Assembly (NCBI GenBank): GCA_028289745.1 | Contig: JANQOD010000307.1 | Location: forward strand, 1 to 23,213 | Length of the DNA: 23,213 bases | Direction: 5' to 3' | Source of the DNA: Allomuricauda sp. | GTDB lineage: Bacteria; Bacteroidota; Bacteroidia; Flavobacteriales; Flavobacteriaceae | Part shown: positions 13,555 through 22,280 of the stretch, in pieces | Position numbering within the stretch: the stretch's first letter is position 1 | Layout of the letters: every line of letters begins with the position of its first letter | Made by a program: the position numbers and the translations under genes | The notes under the pieces: generated by a model | The model's database searches: none | Told to the model about the DNA's origin: nothing | The model's input: only the letters and a program-made list of their open reading frames with translations

Positions 13555-15807
13555 TTAGTCCAGCACAAAACTTCCCGACAATCCTTCCTGTGAATTGGTG
13601 CCGACCATCACATTGAAAGTACCGGGTTCAACCACCCATTCATGCTGTTGATCGTAAAAGCCCAATTCTTTATCGGTCAAAGTAAACGACACTGTCTTTG
13701 AGGCACCTGCATCGAGCATAATTTTTTCAAAGCCTTTCAATTCCTTTACCGGGCGCACGATACTGGCAAAGGGGTCTTGCAAATACAATTGTACTACTTC
13801 TTCACCGGCCCTATTTCCCGTATTGGTGACCGATACCGAGACCTTTACATTTTTTGGATCGGTGGCATCGATTTGTAAATCGCCATACTGGAAGCTGGTG
13901 TAGCTTAATCCATGGCCAAAGGGATAAAGCGGACTGTTTTCTTCGTCGGCATAATGTGACCAGAACACATTGCCTTCTTTATTTACGGGCCTACCCGTAC
14001 TGTAGTGGTTGTAGTAGATAGGTACTTGCCCCACACTTCGTGGAAAGGTCATGGGCAGTTTGCCACTTGGGTTGTAATCACCGAACAGTACTTGCGCAAT
14101 CGCGTTTCCGGTCTGGCTGCCCAATTGCCATGTTTCTAAGATTGCAGGTATGTTTTCTGCCTCCCAAGCAATGGTCAGCGGTCTTCCGTTCATCAACACT
14201 AAAACAATGTTTTTGTTCACCTCATAAACCGCTTTCAATAGTTTTTTTTGAACAACGGGTATATCAATAGTGGTGCGACTACGCGATTCACCACTCATAA
14301 ATCCATGCTCACCCAATACCAAGATTACCACTTCGGCACTTTTTGCCGCCTCAACGGCCTCTTGAATACCTGAGGTGTCGGTCTCGTTGACTTTAACATG
14401 TTGTAAGAAACTCGCACTATAGAACGCGGTTGGTCCCTGTACAAAAGTGTATTCTTTTGTGTAGGCATCCACTCCCTCTAAAAACGAAACCGCAGAATCA
14501 TCGTCTGAGGCCAAACGCCAGCTGCCCAGTGGGCTGTTCTTGTCATCGGCCAGATCACCGATGACGACAATGCCTTTTTGGTCTTTGTCGAGTGGCAGTA
14601 CATTGCCCTCGTTTTTTAAGAGTACAATACTTTTTTTGGCCATCTCTAAGACCCCGGCTTGGTGATCAGGGTGGTATATGCGCGCTTTTTCACGGTCTAT
14701 ATCAGAATATCGGTAAGGGTCTTCAAAAAGTCCCAACTCAAATTTTACCCTTAGAATACGACGTACAGCATCGTTAATTTTAGATTCATCGACTTTTCCT
14801 TCTTTGACCAGGCCTGCGAGGTTCTTGAGGTAAGAACCTGAAGCCATATCCATGTCAGATCCAGCATTTGCGGCCAATTCAGCGGCATGGGTCGAATCTT
14901 TGGCATGACCATGGGCGATCATCTCGGCAACGGAACCCCAGTCAGATACCACAAAACCGTCAAAATTCCATTTTCCCTTTAAAATTTCGCGCTGTAGCAT
15001 GGCATCTCCAGTGGCAGGTACACCATTTAAAATATTGAATGCGTTCATAAAGGTTTTCACACCAGCGTCTGTAGCTGCTTTAAATGGCGGAAAGACCAAG
15101 TTGTAAAGTGTATGGGTGCCCACATCTACCGTATTGTAGTCTCTACCCGCCTCTGCAAAACCGTAGGCGGCAAAATGTTTGGCACAGGCCGCAATGGTAC
15201 TCGGGGCAGATAGGTCTTCGCCCTGGAACCCCTTGACCCGTGCTATGGCGATTTTGGAACCCAGGTAGGGATCTTCGCCAGCACCTTCCATAACACGGCC
15301 CCAGCGGGCATCATGCGAAATATCTACCATGGGGGCAAAGGTCCAATGTACACCTTCGGCCGCAGCCTCATCTGCAGCGATCTTTGCTGAATTTTCAATG
15401 GCTTGTAAATCCCAACTGGCGGCCTCGGCAAGTGGAATGGGGGCCAAGGTCTTTTGACCGTGTACCACATCCAACCCAAAGAGCAGGGGAATGCCCAATC
15501 GGGTTTCATTGACGACCAGTTCCTGTAGTTTTTTGGTCTGTTCGGCACCCCTTACATTGAGCATGGCACCAACCCATCCCTTCTTCAGATGTTCATATTT
15601 CTCAACGGCATTGCCACCTTTTGGGGCCGGACCTGTAGCATCATAAAAGCCGCTATATAGGTTCATTTGACCCACTTTTTCCTCCAACGTCATCAAATTC
15701 AATAGCGAATCAATTTGTTTTTCAAAATTTTGTTGGCTCATAAGCGTTGTGTTACACATAAAAAACGAGATACAAAAAAGCACCGGGAATGAGTTGAGAG
15801 CGCGCAT
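13555..15807 (-). CDS. bglX: GH3 beta-glucosidase, BglX-like
   Basis: 750 residues with an N-terminal signal peptide (about 1-24, ending MSQQ), so exported and probably periplasmic. The GH3 N-terminal barrel spans about 35-365. KHF (210-212) and the nucleophile Asp289 in GFVVSDWGS are present. The C-terminal sandwich (about 395-600) contains GESRSR with the probable acid/base Glu507, and a fibronectin-III-like domain follows from about 655. Order and length match E. coli BglX. It releases terminal beta-glucosyl or related residues; specificity cannot be told from sequence. ATG start at 15807. It is the first gene of the minus-strand operon, divergent from mazG. I see no exact TAnnTTTG box upstream, only TATCTTG-like sequence near 15828-15838. 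Confidence 0.95.
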   Translation of the reverse strand: MRALNSFPVLFCISFFMCNTTLMSQQNFEKQIDSLLNLMTLEEKVGQMNLYSGFYDATGPAPKGGNAVEKYEHLKKGWVGAMLNVRGAEQTKKLQELVVNETRLGIPLLFGLDVVHGQKTLAPIPLAEAASWDLQAIENSAKIAADEAAAEGVHWTFAPMVDISHDARWGRVMEGAGEDPYLGSKIAIARVKGFQGEDLSAPSTIAACAKHFAAYGFAEAGRDYNTVDVGTHTLYNLVFPPFKAATDAGVKTFMNAFNILNGVPATGDAMLQREILKGKWNFDGFVVSDWGSVAEMIAHGHAKDSTHAAELAANAGSDMDMASGSYLKNLAGLVKEGKVDESKINDAVRRILRVKFELGLFEDPYRYSDIDREKARIYHPDHQAGVLEMAKKSIVLLKNEGNVLPLDKDQKGIVVIGDLADDKNSPLGSWRLASDDDSAVSFLEGVDAYTKEYTFVQGPTAFYSASFLQHVKVNETDTSGIQEAVEAAKSAEVVILVLGEHGFMSGESRSRTTIDIPVVQKKLLKAVYEVNKNIVLVLMNGRPLTIAWEAENIPAILETWQLGSQTGNAIAQVLFGDYNPSGKLPMTFPRSVGQVPIYYNHYSTGRPVNKEGNVFWSHYADEENSPLYPFGHGLSYTSFQYGDLQIDATDPKNVKVSVSVTNTGNRAGEEVVQLYLQDPFASIVRPVKELKGFEKIMLDAGASKTVSFTLTDKELGFYDQQHEWVVEPGTFNVMVGTNSQEGLSGSFVLD

Positions 15808-15945
15808 AATATTATTTTTATGATGAAGGTAACAAGATACAAACTGATTGGATTTTCAAGAAAGAACTTTTCATCATTTTTTTGACCGTTGATAAATAGG
15901 GATTTCTTTTTCTTGAATCGACCATACGGATTGACGGTGAGTTTG

Positions 15946-15953
15946 TAGTTTTG
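15946..15953 (+). promoter_or_regulatory. Probable -7 box for mazG
   Basis: TAGTTTTG, exact TAnnTTTG, 17 nt before the ATG at 15971. No good -33 element at the expected spacing. Confidence 0.4.
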
Positions 15954-15970
15954 AATTTCAATGTTTGAGC

Positions 15971-16756
15971 ATGAGCAACAGAAAAAAACAACTGAAGGCC
16001 CTTGACCGTTTGTTGACCATTATGGATGATCTTCGGGAGAAATGCCCATGGGACAAAAAACAGACCATGCAATCGCTTCGCCACCTCACCATTGAGGAAA
16101 CCTATGAGCTGGGTGATGCCATTCTTGACAACGATATGCAAGAAATCAAGAAAGAACTGGGTGATTTATTGCTGCACATTGTCTTTTATGCAAAAATTGG
16201 TTCAGAGACCCAAGATTTTGATATGGCCGATGTTGCCAACGATATTTGTGAGAAGCTCATCAACAGGCACCCGCACATTTATGGAGACATTGAGGTCGAA
16301 AACGAAGAGCAGGTCAAGCAAAATTGGGAGAACATCAAGCTAAAAGAAGGCAAAAAAAGTGTATTACAAGGGGTGCCAAACAGTCTGCCAGCTTTGGTTA
16401 AGGCCAATCGTATTCAAGAAAAAGTGGCAGGGGTCGGTTTCGATTGGGAACAGCCTAAGCAGGTCTTTGAAAAATTGAAAGAAGAATTGGGTGAATTGCA
16501 AGAAGAAGTGAAAGTGGGCAATACCAAAAATATTGAAAATGAGTTTGGCGATGTACTTTTTTCAATGGTCAACTACGCGCGGTTCTTGAATGTAAACCCA
16601 GAAAATGCACTTGAGCGTACCAATAAGAAATTCATCAACCGTTTTCAATTTTTGGAAAACAAGGCCAAAGAAAAGGGCAAGACCCTGAAAGAGATGACCC
16701 TTGCCGAAATGGATGTTTTTTGGGAAGAGGCCAAGAAAATCGATTTGACCAACTGA
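15971..16756 (+). CDS. mazG: Nucleoside triphosphate pyrophosphohydrolase
   Basis: 261 residues from ATG 15971. It hydrolyses NTPs to NMP and pyrophosphate (house-cleaning enzyme, cytoplasm). The first MazG domain has CPWD (25-28), EETYE (42-46) and KELGD (61-65), the metal-binding acid set. A second MazG domain lies at about 150-225 with EELGELQEEV and NEFGDVLFSM. The tandem arrangement and length are those of E. coli MazG. A TTG two codons upstream (15965) is possible, but ATG is preferred. The sulfatase start follows after 14 bp. Confidence 0.96.
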   Translation: MSNRKKQLKALDRLLTIMDDLREKCPWDKKQTMQSLRHLTIEETYELGDAILDNDMQEIKKELGDLLLHIVFYAKIGSETQDFDMADVANDICEKLINRHPHIYGDIEVENEEQVKQNWENIKLKEGKKSVLQGVPNSLPALVKANRIQEKVAGVGFDWEQPKQVFEKLKEELGELQEEVKVGNTKNIENEFGDVLFSMVNYARFLNVNPENALERTNKKFINRFQFLENKAKEKGKTLKEMTLAEMDVFWEEAKKIDLTN

Positions 16757-16770
16757 CAATGCTTTAAAAT

Positions 16771-18363
16771 ATGGGAACCGTTTACCGTTTTGCACCTGCC
16801 CAATATGTTTTTTTTGCCATCACATTACTTTTAGGATGCCAACAAAAAATTCCAGAGGCTGCCTTTGAAAAACCCAACATCCTCTTCATTCTCTCAGATG
16901 ACCACACCTCACAGGCCTGGGGTATCTATGGCGGGGTTTTGGAAAGTTATGTGCAAAATGAAAACATCAAAAGATTGGCCCGTGAAGGGGCAGTCTTGAA
17001 CAATGCCTTTTGCACCAATTCGATATGTAGCCCCAGTAGGGCAAGCATCCTCACGGGGCAGTACAGTCACCTGAACCAAGTCTATACGTTGCGCGAGCCG
17101 TTGCCAGTGGGGCATCCGAATATCGCCAAGACCTTTTCTGAAAATGGCTACCATACGGCATTGATAGGCAAATGGCACCTTTATCGACAACCCGAAGGGT
17201 TTGATTATTTCAATGTATTGCCCGGCCAAGGTAGGTATTGGAACCCTGTATTGAAAACCGAAGACGGATGGAAAGATGGTACCGATGGTAGCGGTGGTAT
17301 GGTCTATGAAGGCTTTTCTACCGATGTGATCACAGATTTGACCGTTGAACATCTGAAACAGCGCGATACCACAAAACCTTTTTTGATGTTCTGCCATTTC
17401 AAAGCGACCCATGAACCTTTTGATTATCCTGAACGGTTTGCTTCCTTGTATGGAGATGTGGAGATTCCAGAACCTGAATCACTGCTCGATTTTGGTCCGG
17501 AGACCACTGGCCGCACTTTTGGCGGACAAATTTTGGAACGTTTGGGAAAACGATGGGATGAGGCCACGAAAAATCCTGACAAATTCTGGACAGGCTACCC
17601 TGGGCTCCCTTATCAGTTGGATGGATTGGACAGTATTCAAAAGCGAAAGAAAATCTACCAAAAACTGGTGAAAGATTTCATGCGTTCAGGAGCTGCCATC
17701 GATGACAACATAGGCAAGCTGCTCGATTTTTTAGAGGAAGAAAGCTTGGCCGAGAACACCATCGTAATCTACACCGCCGATCAAGGCTACTTTTTGGGCG
17801 AGCATGGCTTTTTTGACAAACGCCTGATCTATGAAGAATCGATGCGAATGCCATTTGTCATCCGATACCCGAAAAAAATAAAGGGTGGCCGACGTATTGA
17901 CGATATCATATTGAATATCGATTTTCCGGCACTGCTTGCAGATTATGCGGGTATTGAAAAACCCGAGTATATGCAGGGTGAGAGTTTTCGAGAAGTGCTT
18001 GAGGGCAATACCCCTGAAAATTGGCGAAAGCATATGTACTATCGCTACTGGTTGCACCACCCCCATAGACCCGCACATTTCGGCATTCGTGACAATCGTT
18101 ATAAACTGGTATTTTTCTATGGTCAGGGATTGGGTATGAGCGGGGCTTCCGAAGAACCGACCACACCGCAGTGGGAGTTCTACGATCTATTTAAAGACCC
18201 TTACGAATTGCACAATGCCTACGGTGAGACCGAATATGCAGACATCATCGGTGCTATGAAGCAAGCCCTTTTGGAAGAACGAAAAAGATATGGTGATCTA
18301 GATGCTTCCCGTTCTGAAATGACCTCCATCTTAGCAGATACCTTTTCCGATGATTCAGAATAG
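16771..18363 (+). CDS. Lipoprotein sulfatase (formylglycine type, S1)
   Basis: 530 residues. The N-terminus has a lipobox ending LLGC (Cys23), so it is a lipoprotein. The alkaline-phosphatase-fold sulfatase is evident: PNILFILSDDH with metal ligands Asp43-Asp44, the C-x-P-S-R signature CSPSRASILTG from Cys86 (to be oxidised to formylglycine), GKWH (131-134, Lys132 and His134), HFKATHEP with His212, and TADQG with metal ligand Asp335. It cleaves sulfate from sulfated glycans, probably as an exo-enzyme. An S1_11-like GlcNAc-6-sulfatase would fit the GH20 neighbour, but this is a guess. It lies 14 bp after mazG, an unusual partner, and no maturase or SusCD pair is in the window. Confidence 0.95.
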   Translation: MGTVYRFAPAQYVFFAITLLLGCQQKIPEAAFEKPNILFILSDDHTSQAWGIYGGVLESYVQNENIKRLAREGAVLNNAFCTNSICSPSRASILTGQYSHLNQVYTLREPLPVGHPNIAKTFSENGYHTALIGKWHLYRQPEGFDYFNVLPGQGRYWNPVLKTEDGWKDGTDGSGGMVYEGFSTDVITDLTVEHLKQRDTTKPFLMFCHFKATHEPFDYPERFASLYGDVEIPEPESLLDFGPETTGRTFGGQILERLGKRWDEATKNPDKFWTGYPGLPYQLDGLDSIQKRKKIYQKLVKDFMRSGAAIDDNIGKLLDFLEEESLAENTIVIYTADQGYFLGEHGFFDKRLIYEESMRMPFVIRYPKKIKGGRRIDDIILNIDFPALLADYAGIEKPEYMQGESFREVLEGNTPENWRKHMYYRYWLHHPHRPAHFGIRDNRYKLVFFYGQGLGMSGASEEPTTPQWEFYDLFKDPYELHNAYGETEYADIIGAMKQALLEERKRYGDLDASRSEMTSILADTFSDDSE

Positions 18364-18368
18364 ATCGA

Positions 18369-18386
18369 GAATGTTCAAAAACATTC
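18369..18386 (+). other. Small hairpin after the sulfatase
   Basis: GAATGTT (18369-18375) pairs with AACATTC (18380-18386) around a 4-nt loop, starting 6 bp after the sulfatase stop. No T-run follows, so it is not a standard intrinsic terminator. It may protect the 3' end of the transcript or be chance. Confidence 0.35.
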
Positions 18387-18420
18387 ACGGAAAAGAAAGC
18401 GGCAACTGAGGTGAACATTT

Positions 18421-18428
18421 TATCTTTG
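18421..18428 (+). promoter_or_regulatory. -7 box for the MATE operon
   Basis: TATCTTTG, exact TAnnTTTG, 22 nt before the GTG start of the MATE gene. No clear TTTG in the -33 position. Confidence 0.5.
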
Positions 18429-18450
18429 TGGGCTTTCAAATTTCGTAGTT

Positions 18451-19821
18451 GTGTTTCAGCAGTACACCAAAGAGTTCGGTTATAACTTAAAACTTGCCTA
18501 TCCCGTAATTTTGGGGATGCTGGGGCACACGTTCGTGGCCTTTGCAGACAATATCATGGTGGGGCAATTGGGTACGGCCGAACTGGCTGCGGTATCATTG
18601 GGCAATAGTTTTATTTTTATTGCCATGTCGTTGGGTATTGGTTTTTCAACAGCCATTACGCCACTGGTCGCCGAAGCTGATGGGGCCGGTAACAAGCAAA
18701 ATGGTAAAAATGCCCTCAAGCACGGACTTGTACTTTGCACCCTACTTGGTATTTCATTGTTTCTCATTATTCTAATGAGCATTCCATTGATGAACCATAT
18801 GGACCAGCCAATTGAGGTGGTCGAATTGGCGATTCCTTATCTGCAATTGGTGGCCTTTTCATTGGTTCCCCTAATCATGTTTCAAGCGTTCAAACAGTTT
18901 TCTGAAGGGCTCTCGCAAACGAAATACCCTATGTACGCCACTATCTTGGCCAATGTGGTAAACATTGTGTTGAACTATCTATTGATCTTTGGTTCTTTTG
19001 GCTTTCCGAAGTTGGGCATCGTGGGAGCTGCCATTGGAACACTTGCCTCGCGATTCATTATGTTGGGATTTCTTTGGATGCTATTAAAGCGAAAGAAAAA
19101 ATTCAGTTTTTATGTCACGGGCTTCAACTTTGCCAAGATTGAAAAAAGGGTCATGAAAAAGATTTTGGAATTGGGCTTTCCTTCTGCATTACAGATGTTT
19201 TTTGAGGTGGCCATTTTTACCGCGGCCATTTGGTTGAGCGGTGTGTTGGGCAAGAATCCCCAAGCGGCCAACCAGATTGCCCTTAACCTGAGCAGTATGA
19301 CCTTTATGGTGGGCATGGGCCTCAGTGTTGCGGCCATGGTACGGGTGGGCAACCAAAAAGGACTCCAGAACTTTCATGAACTGCGCAGAATTGCTCGATC
19401 GGTGTTTTTTTTGACTTTTCTGTTAGAAATCATTTTTGCCGCCCTTTTTCTTTTGGGGAGACATTGGTTTCCGACCATATATTTGGATTTGGATGATCTA
19501 GCCAATATGACAGACAATACCGAAGTTGTTGCCCTGGCGGCCCAATTATTGTTGGTAGCGGCCTTTTTTCAGATTTCAGATGGTATTCAAGTAGTAGTAC
19601 TTGGGGCGCTTCGCGGTCTGCAAGATGTGAAGATTCCGACTTTGATCACTTTTTTTGCCTATTGGGTGATTGGCTTTCCCATAAGCTTCTACCTTGGCCT
19701 TCACACCGATTTCAAGAGTATGGGCATTTGGATAGGACTGCTCGCCGGCCTTACGGCATCTGCCGTATTGTTGTATCTTCGATTTGACCTTTTGACGAAA
19801 AGATTAATACTAAAAGCATAG
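18451..19821 (+). CDS. MATE-family efflux transporter
   Basis: 456 residues with about 12 hydrophobic segments, arranged as two six-helix halves. The N-terminal block LAYPVILGMLGHTFVAFADNIMVGQLGTAELAAVSLGNS and the equivalent second-half stretch near residue 245 (FPSALQMFFEVAIF) are typical of NorM-like MATE exporters, which use Na+ or H+ gradients to expel cationic drugs or metabolites through the cytoplasmic membrane. The start is GTG at 18451; no ATG is suitably placed and the reading gives the conserved YTKEFGYNLKLAYP opening. It is the first gene of a four-gene plus-strand set. The substrate cannot be inferred. Confidence 0.93.
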   Translation: MFQQYTKEFGYNLKLAYPVILGMLGHTFVAFADNIMVGQLGTAELAAVSLGNSFIFIAMSLGIGFSTAITPLVAEADGAGNKQNGKNALKHGLVLCTLLGISLFLIILMSIPLMNHMDQPIEVVELAIPYLQLVAFSLVPLIMFQAFKQFSEGLSQTKYPMYATILANVVNIVLNYLLIFGSFGFPKLGIVGAAIGTLASRFIMLGFLWMLLKRKKKFSFYVTGFNFAKIEKRVMKKILELGFPSALQMFFEVAIFTAAIWLSGVLGKNPQAANQIALNLSSMTFMVGMGLSVAAMVRVGNQKGLQNFHELRRIARSVFFLTFLLEIIFAALFLLGRHWFPTIYLDLDDLANMTDNTEVVALAAQLLLVAAFFQISDGIQVVVLGALRGLQDVKIPTLITFFAYWVIGFPISFYLGLHTDFKSMGIWIGLLAGLTASAVLLYLRFDLLTKRLILKA

Positions 19822-19825
19822 AAAT

Positions 19826-20053
19826 ATGGAATTGCCAAAATTCCTGCTGGGTGACAATACCGACTATCCCAATGGCATATTTGTGGTGCATACCGACTAT
19901 CCACGATTCATTATCAATCTTGAAAACGATGAGGTTGAATGGCTCGAAGAATTCTCTAAGGAAGATGAGCAAGAACTGGAGGCTGAGGCCGAAAACCTCA
20001 TTAAGGCAGCTACAGCCTTTTACGATAGGGAAGTATCACGCTACGAAGAATAG
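19826..20053 (+). CDS. Small acidic conserved protein of unknown function
   Basis: 75 residues, strongly acidic (Asp/Glu about one third), soluble, no signal peptide. It has a beta-like N-terminal half (FLLGDNTDYPNGIFVVHTDYPRFIINLENDEVEWL) and a helical, acidic C-terminal half (KEDEQELEAEAENLIKAA). The duplicated TDYP motif is notable. I believe similar small proteins are found beside MATE and PAP2 genes in other Flavobacteriaceae, but I cannot name a family. It starts 4 bp after the MATE stop and ends 2 bp before PAP2, so it is certainly part of that transcript. The length, spacing and coding-like composition make it a real gene. Confidence 0.85.
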   Translation: MELPKFLLGDNTDYPNGIFVVHTDYPRFIINLENDEVEWLEEFSKEDEQELEAEAENLIKAATAFYDREVSRYEE

Positions 20054-20055
20054 CC

Positions 20056-20625
20056 ATGTTAGAGCATTTGGTTCAACTCGATAGAGAAGTTTTTCTTTTT
20101 TTGAATGGCCTGGGCACCGAAACTTGGGATGGTTTTTGGATGTTCATGACCAATAGCAAGAGTGCAATACCACTTTATTTGGTACTTCTCGTATTGACTT
20201 ACCGCATTTTTAAACTCAAAAAAACCGTTCTCATTTTGGTCAGTGTCGCCCTGCTGATCACCTGTACCGATCAGCTTTCGAATTTTTTCAAGTACGGGGT
20301 ACAACGGCTGCGACCATGCCATGATCCTGAAATCAGTGAGATAATGCGTTTGGTGAAATCGTACTGTGGGGGCAAGTTTGCTTACTTCTCGGCACATGCG
20401 GCCAATTCATTTGCCGTGGCCTCATTCTTTGCTTTTCTATTTCGAAGAAGGATTAAATATTTGGGGATAGTATTGATGATCTGGGCGGGTTTGGTGGCTT
20501 ACAGCAGAATTTATATCGGGGTCCATTACCCGTTGGATGTTCTTACGGGAATGCTCGTAGGAGCACTCTTCGGCTGGGTGTTCAGCAAGTTGTCTATATT
20601 TGCCTTTCACAAAATCGGGGTATGA
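20056..20625 (+). CDS. PAP2-family membrane phosphatase
   Basis: 189 residues with about five membrane segments. The three PAP2 motifs are all present: K-x6-RP (Lys79 to Arg86-Pro87), SAH (112-114, in place of the usual SGH) and SR-x5-H-x3-D (Ser150 to Asp161, with catalytic His157). Such enzymes dephosphorylate lipid phosphates, for example undecaprenyl pyrophosphate or phosphatidate, on the outer side of the membrane. The ATGA overlap with the next gene (20622-20625) shows translational coupling with the GT39-like enzyme. This suggests a role in recycling a polyprenyl carrier, but the substrate is inference. Confidence 0.92.
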   Translation: MLEHLVQLDREVFLFLNGLGTETWDGFWMFMTNSKSAIPLYLVLLVLTYRIFKLKKTVLILVSVALLITCTDQLSNFFKYGVQRLRPCHDPEISEIMRLVKSYCGGKFAYFSAHAANSFAVASFFAFLFRRRIKYLGIVLMIWAGLVAYSRIYIGVHYPLDVLTGMLVGALFGWVFSKLSIFAFHKIGV

Positions 20626-22280
20626 TTTCTTCGACCAGGTATTGGTTTTTGATCGTATTGATCGTTCTGGTCTATATCGTCGGAATGTTCGCGACCCTCT
20701 TCGAAAACGACTCGGCCCAATTCGCTGTCATGGCCATGCGAATGGTGCAAGAGCATGATTTTATCAATCTTTTCAAAGGCCCTGAAGAATATCTCGACAA
20801 GCCCCATATGCATTATTGGTTGGCGGCCCTTTCGTTCAAGCTTTTTGGTATTTATGATTGGGCCTACCGCATTCCCGCAATTTTGGCAACGCTCTTAGGG
20901 GCCTATAGTTGCTACGGACTTGCAAAGCTTTTTTACAACAAAGATGTGGGCAAGTTTGCCGCATTGATATTCATGACCGCCCAGACCATTGTATTGTCAA
21001 CCATCGACGTACGTACCGATGCCGTCTTGACAGGATTTGCCATTTTCGCCATTTGGCAGTTGGTGGCCTATGTGGAAAAAAGTAAACTGTTGCACATCGT
21101 TCTGGGGGCTTTTGGTGCGGGCATGGCCTTTTCGACCAAAGGCCAGATCGCTCTTTTGGTTATCGGGATCTGTTTGCTCTGCCATCTTGCCTATACCAAA
21201 AAGTGGAAGGCTTTGCTGAGCTATAAGGTATTTCTGGCTCTTTTGACATTCATCTTGACCATAACGCCTATGCTCTTCGCCTACTACCAACAATTTGATT
21301 TGCACCCTGAAAAGGTCATTCGGGGCAAAGACGGGCGAAGCGGTATTTTCTTTATCTTTTGGGAACAAAGCTTTGAGCGGTTGAGCGGCGAGGGGGTCGG
21401 TAAGAACAGCAACGATTATTTCTTCTTTTTCCACACCTTTTTATGGGTCTTTCTGCCTTGGACAGTCTTGGGCCTAGTGGCCTATTGGAAACAGGCAAAA
21501 GCTATTTTTAAGAACAAATTTCAATTCAGTGCCGATCGTCAATTCTTGATGGTCGGAGGTATTGCGCTTATCTTTTTTATCATCAGTTTTGCCCAGTTTA
21601 AACTGCCCCATTATCTCAATGTGGTCATTCCGCTTTTTTCGATATTGACCGCTCCGTACATCCATGGCCTCCATGATCATGAAAAGGGAAAAGAGACCAA
21701 GATCATGTTGGGGGTGCAATATTTCATTTTGAGTTTGGTGTTCATCGTGTCGCTATTGATTTGCTTTCACGTGTTCAAGTTTGAAAGACCCCTGGGTTAT
21801 ATCATATTGGTAGCGGTTCTGTTGGGCATTGTGTATTTCTGCTTGAAGCGGGAAGAATATTATCTGAGGATCGTTACCCTTTCTGTATATGCCTCATTAT
21901 TGCTGAACGGGGTATTGAATATGCACTTCTATCCCCGATTATTGAAATACCAGGCAGGCTCGACCATGGCACAAAAAGTAGAAGAATTCAATATTCCGGT
22001 GGACAAGATCTACAAAATCTCAGAACGTCACACCTGGGCCTTGGATTTCTATAACAGAGACCCTGTGAACATTACCACAATGGGCGAGTTGGTTCAAAAA
22101 AAGGATATTTGGGTCTATGCCAATGAAAAAGAACTGAAAAAACTTCGAGAAGCGAATTTTGATTGGAATGAACAGATTACCGTTGATGATTTTAGGATCA
22201 CCCGTTTGCAACTGAAGTTTTTAGAGCCAAACACGAGGTCGAAGACACTTAAACAGATGTACTTGGTACATATTCATTGA
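20622..22280 (+). CDS. GT39/ArnT-like membrane glycosyltransferase
   Basis: 552 residues. An N-terminal helix is followed by the periplasmic-loop motif FENDSAQFAVMAMRM (with the acidic residues expected of the catalytic site near 28-30) and DKPHMHYWLAALS (from Asp59). The middle has many hydrophobic helices (about 10) and the C-terminal 120 residues form a soluble domain. This is the GT39/GT83-type C-fold seen in ArnT and PMT, which take a sugar from a polyprenyl phosphate and add it to lipid or protein on the outer side of the membrane. Acceptor unknown. ATG start at 20622 overlaps PAP2 by 4 bases. Its last 7 bases overlap the opposing LPG-TM gene. Confidence 0.88.
   Translation: MISSTRYWFLIVLIVLVYIVGMFATLFENDSAQFAVMAMRMVQEHDFINLFKGPEEYLDKPHMHYWLAALSFKLFGIYDWAYRIPAILATLLGAYSCYGLAKLFYNKDVGKFAALIFMTAQTIVLSTIDVRTDAVLTGFAIFAIWQLVAYVEKSKLLHIVLGAFGAGMAFSTKGQIALLVIGICLLCHLAYTKKWKALLSYKVFLALLTFILTITPMLFAYYQQFDLHPEKVIRGKDGRSGIFFIFWEQSFERLSGEGVGKNSNDYFFFFHTFLWVFLPWTVLGLVAYWKQAKAIFKNKFQFSADRQFLMVGGIALIFFIISFAQFKLPHYLNVVIPLFSILTAPYIHGLHDHEKGKETKIMLGVQYFILSLVFIVSLLICFHVFKFERPLGYIILVAVLLGIVYFCLKREEYYLRIVTLSVYASLLLNGVLNMHFYPRLLKYQAGSTMAQKVEEFNIPVDKIYKISERHTWALDFYNRDPVNITTMGELVQKKDIWVYANEKELKKLREANFDWNEQITVDDFRITRLQLKFLEPNTRSKTLKQMYLVHIH

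Noticed and set aside
13542..13568. Longer N-terminus for the alpha/beta hydrolase
   Set aside because: It overlaps the GH3 stop and precedes a clear signal peptide.
10287..15807. Classical polysaccharide utilisation locus
   Set aside because: No SusC/SusD-like pair, sensor or sigma/anti-sigma regulator is present in the window.
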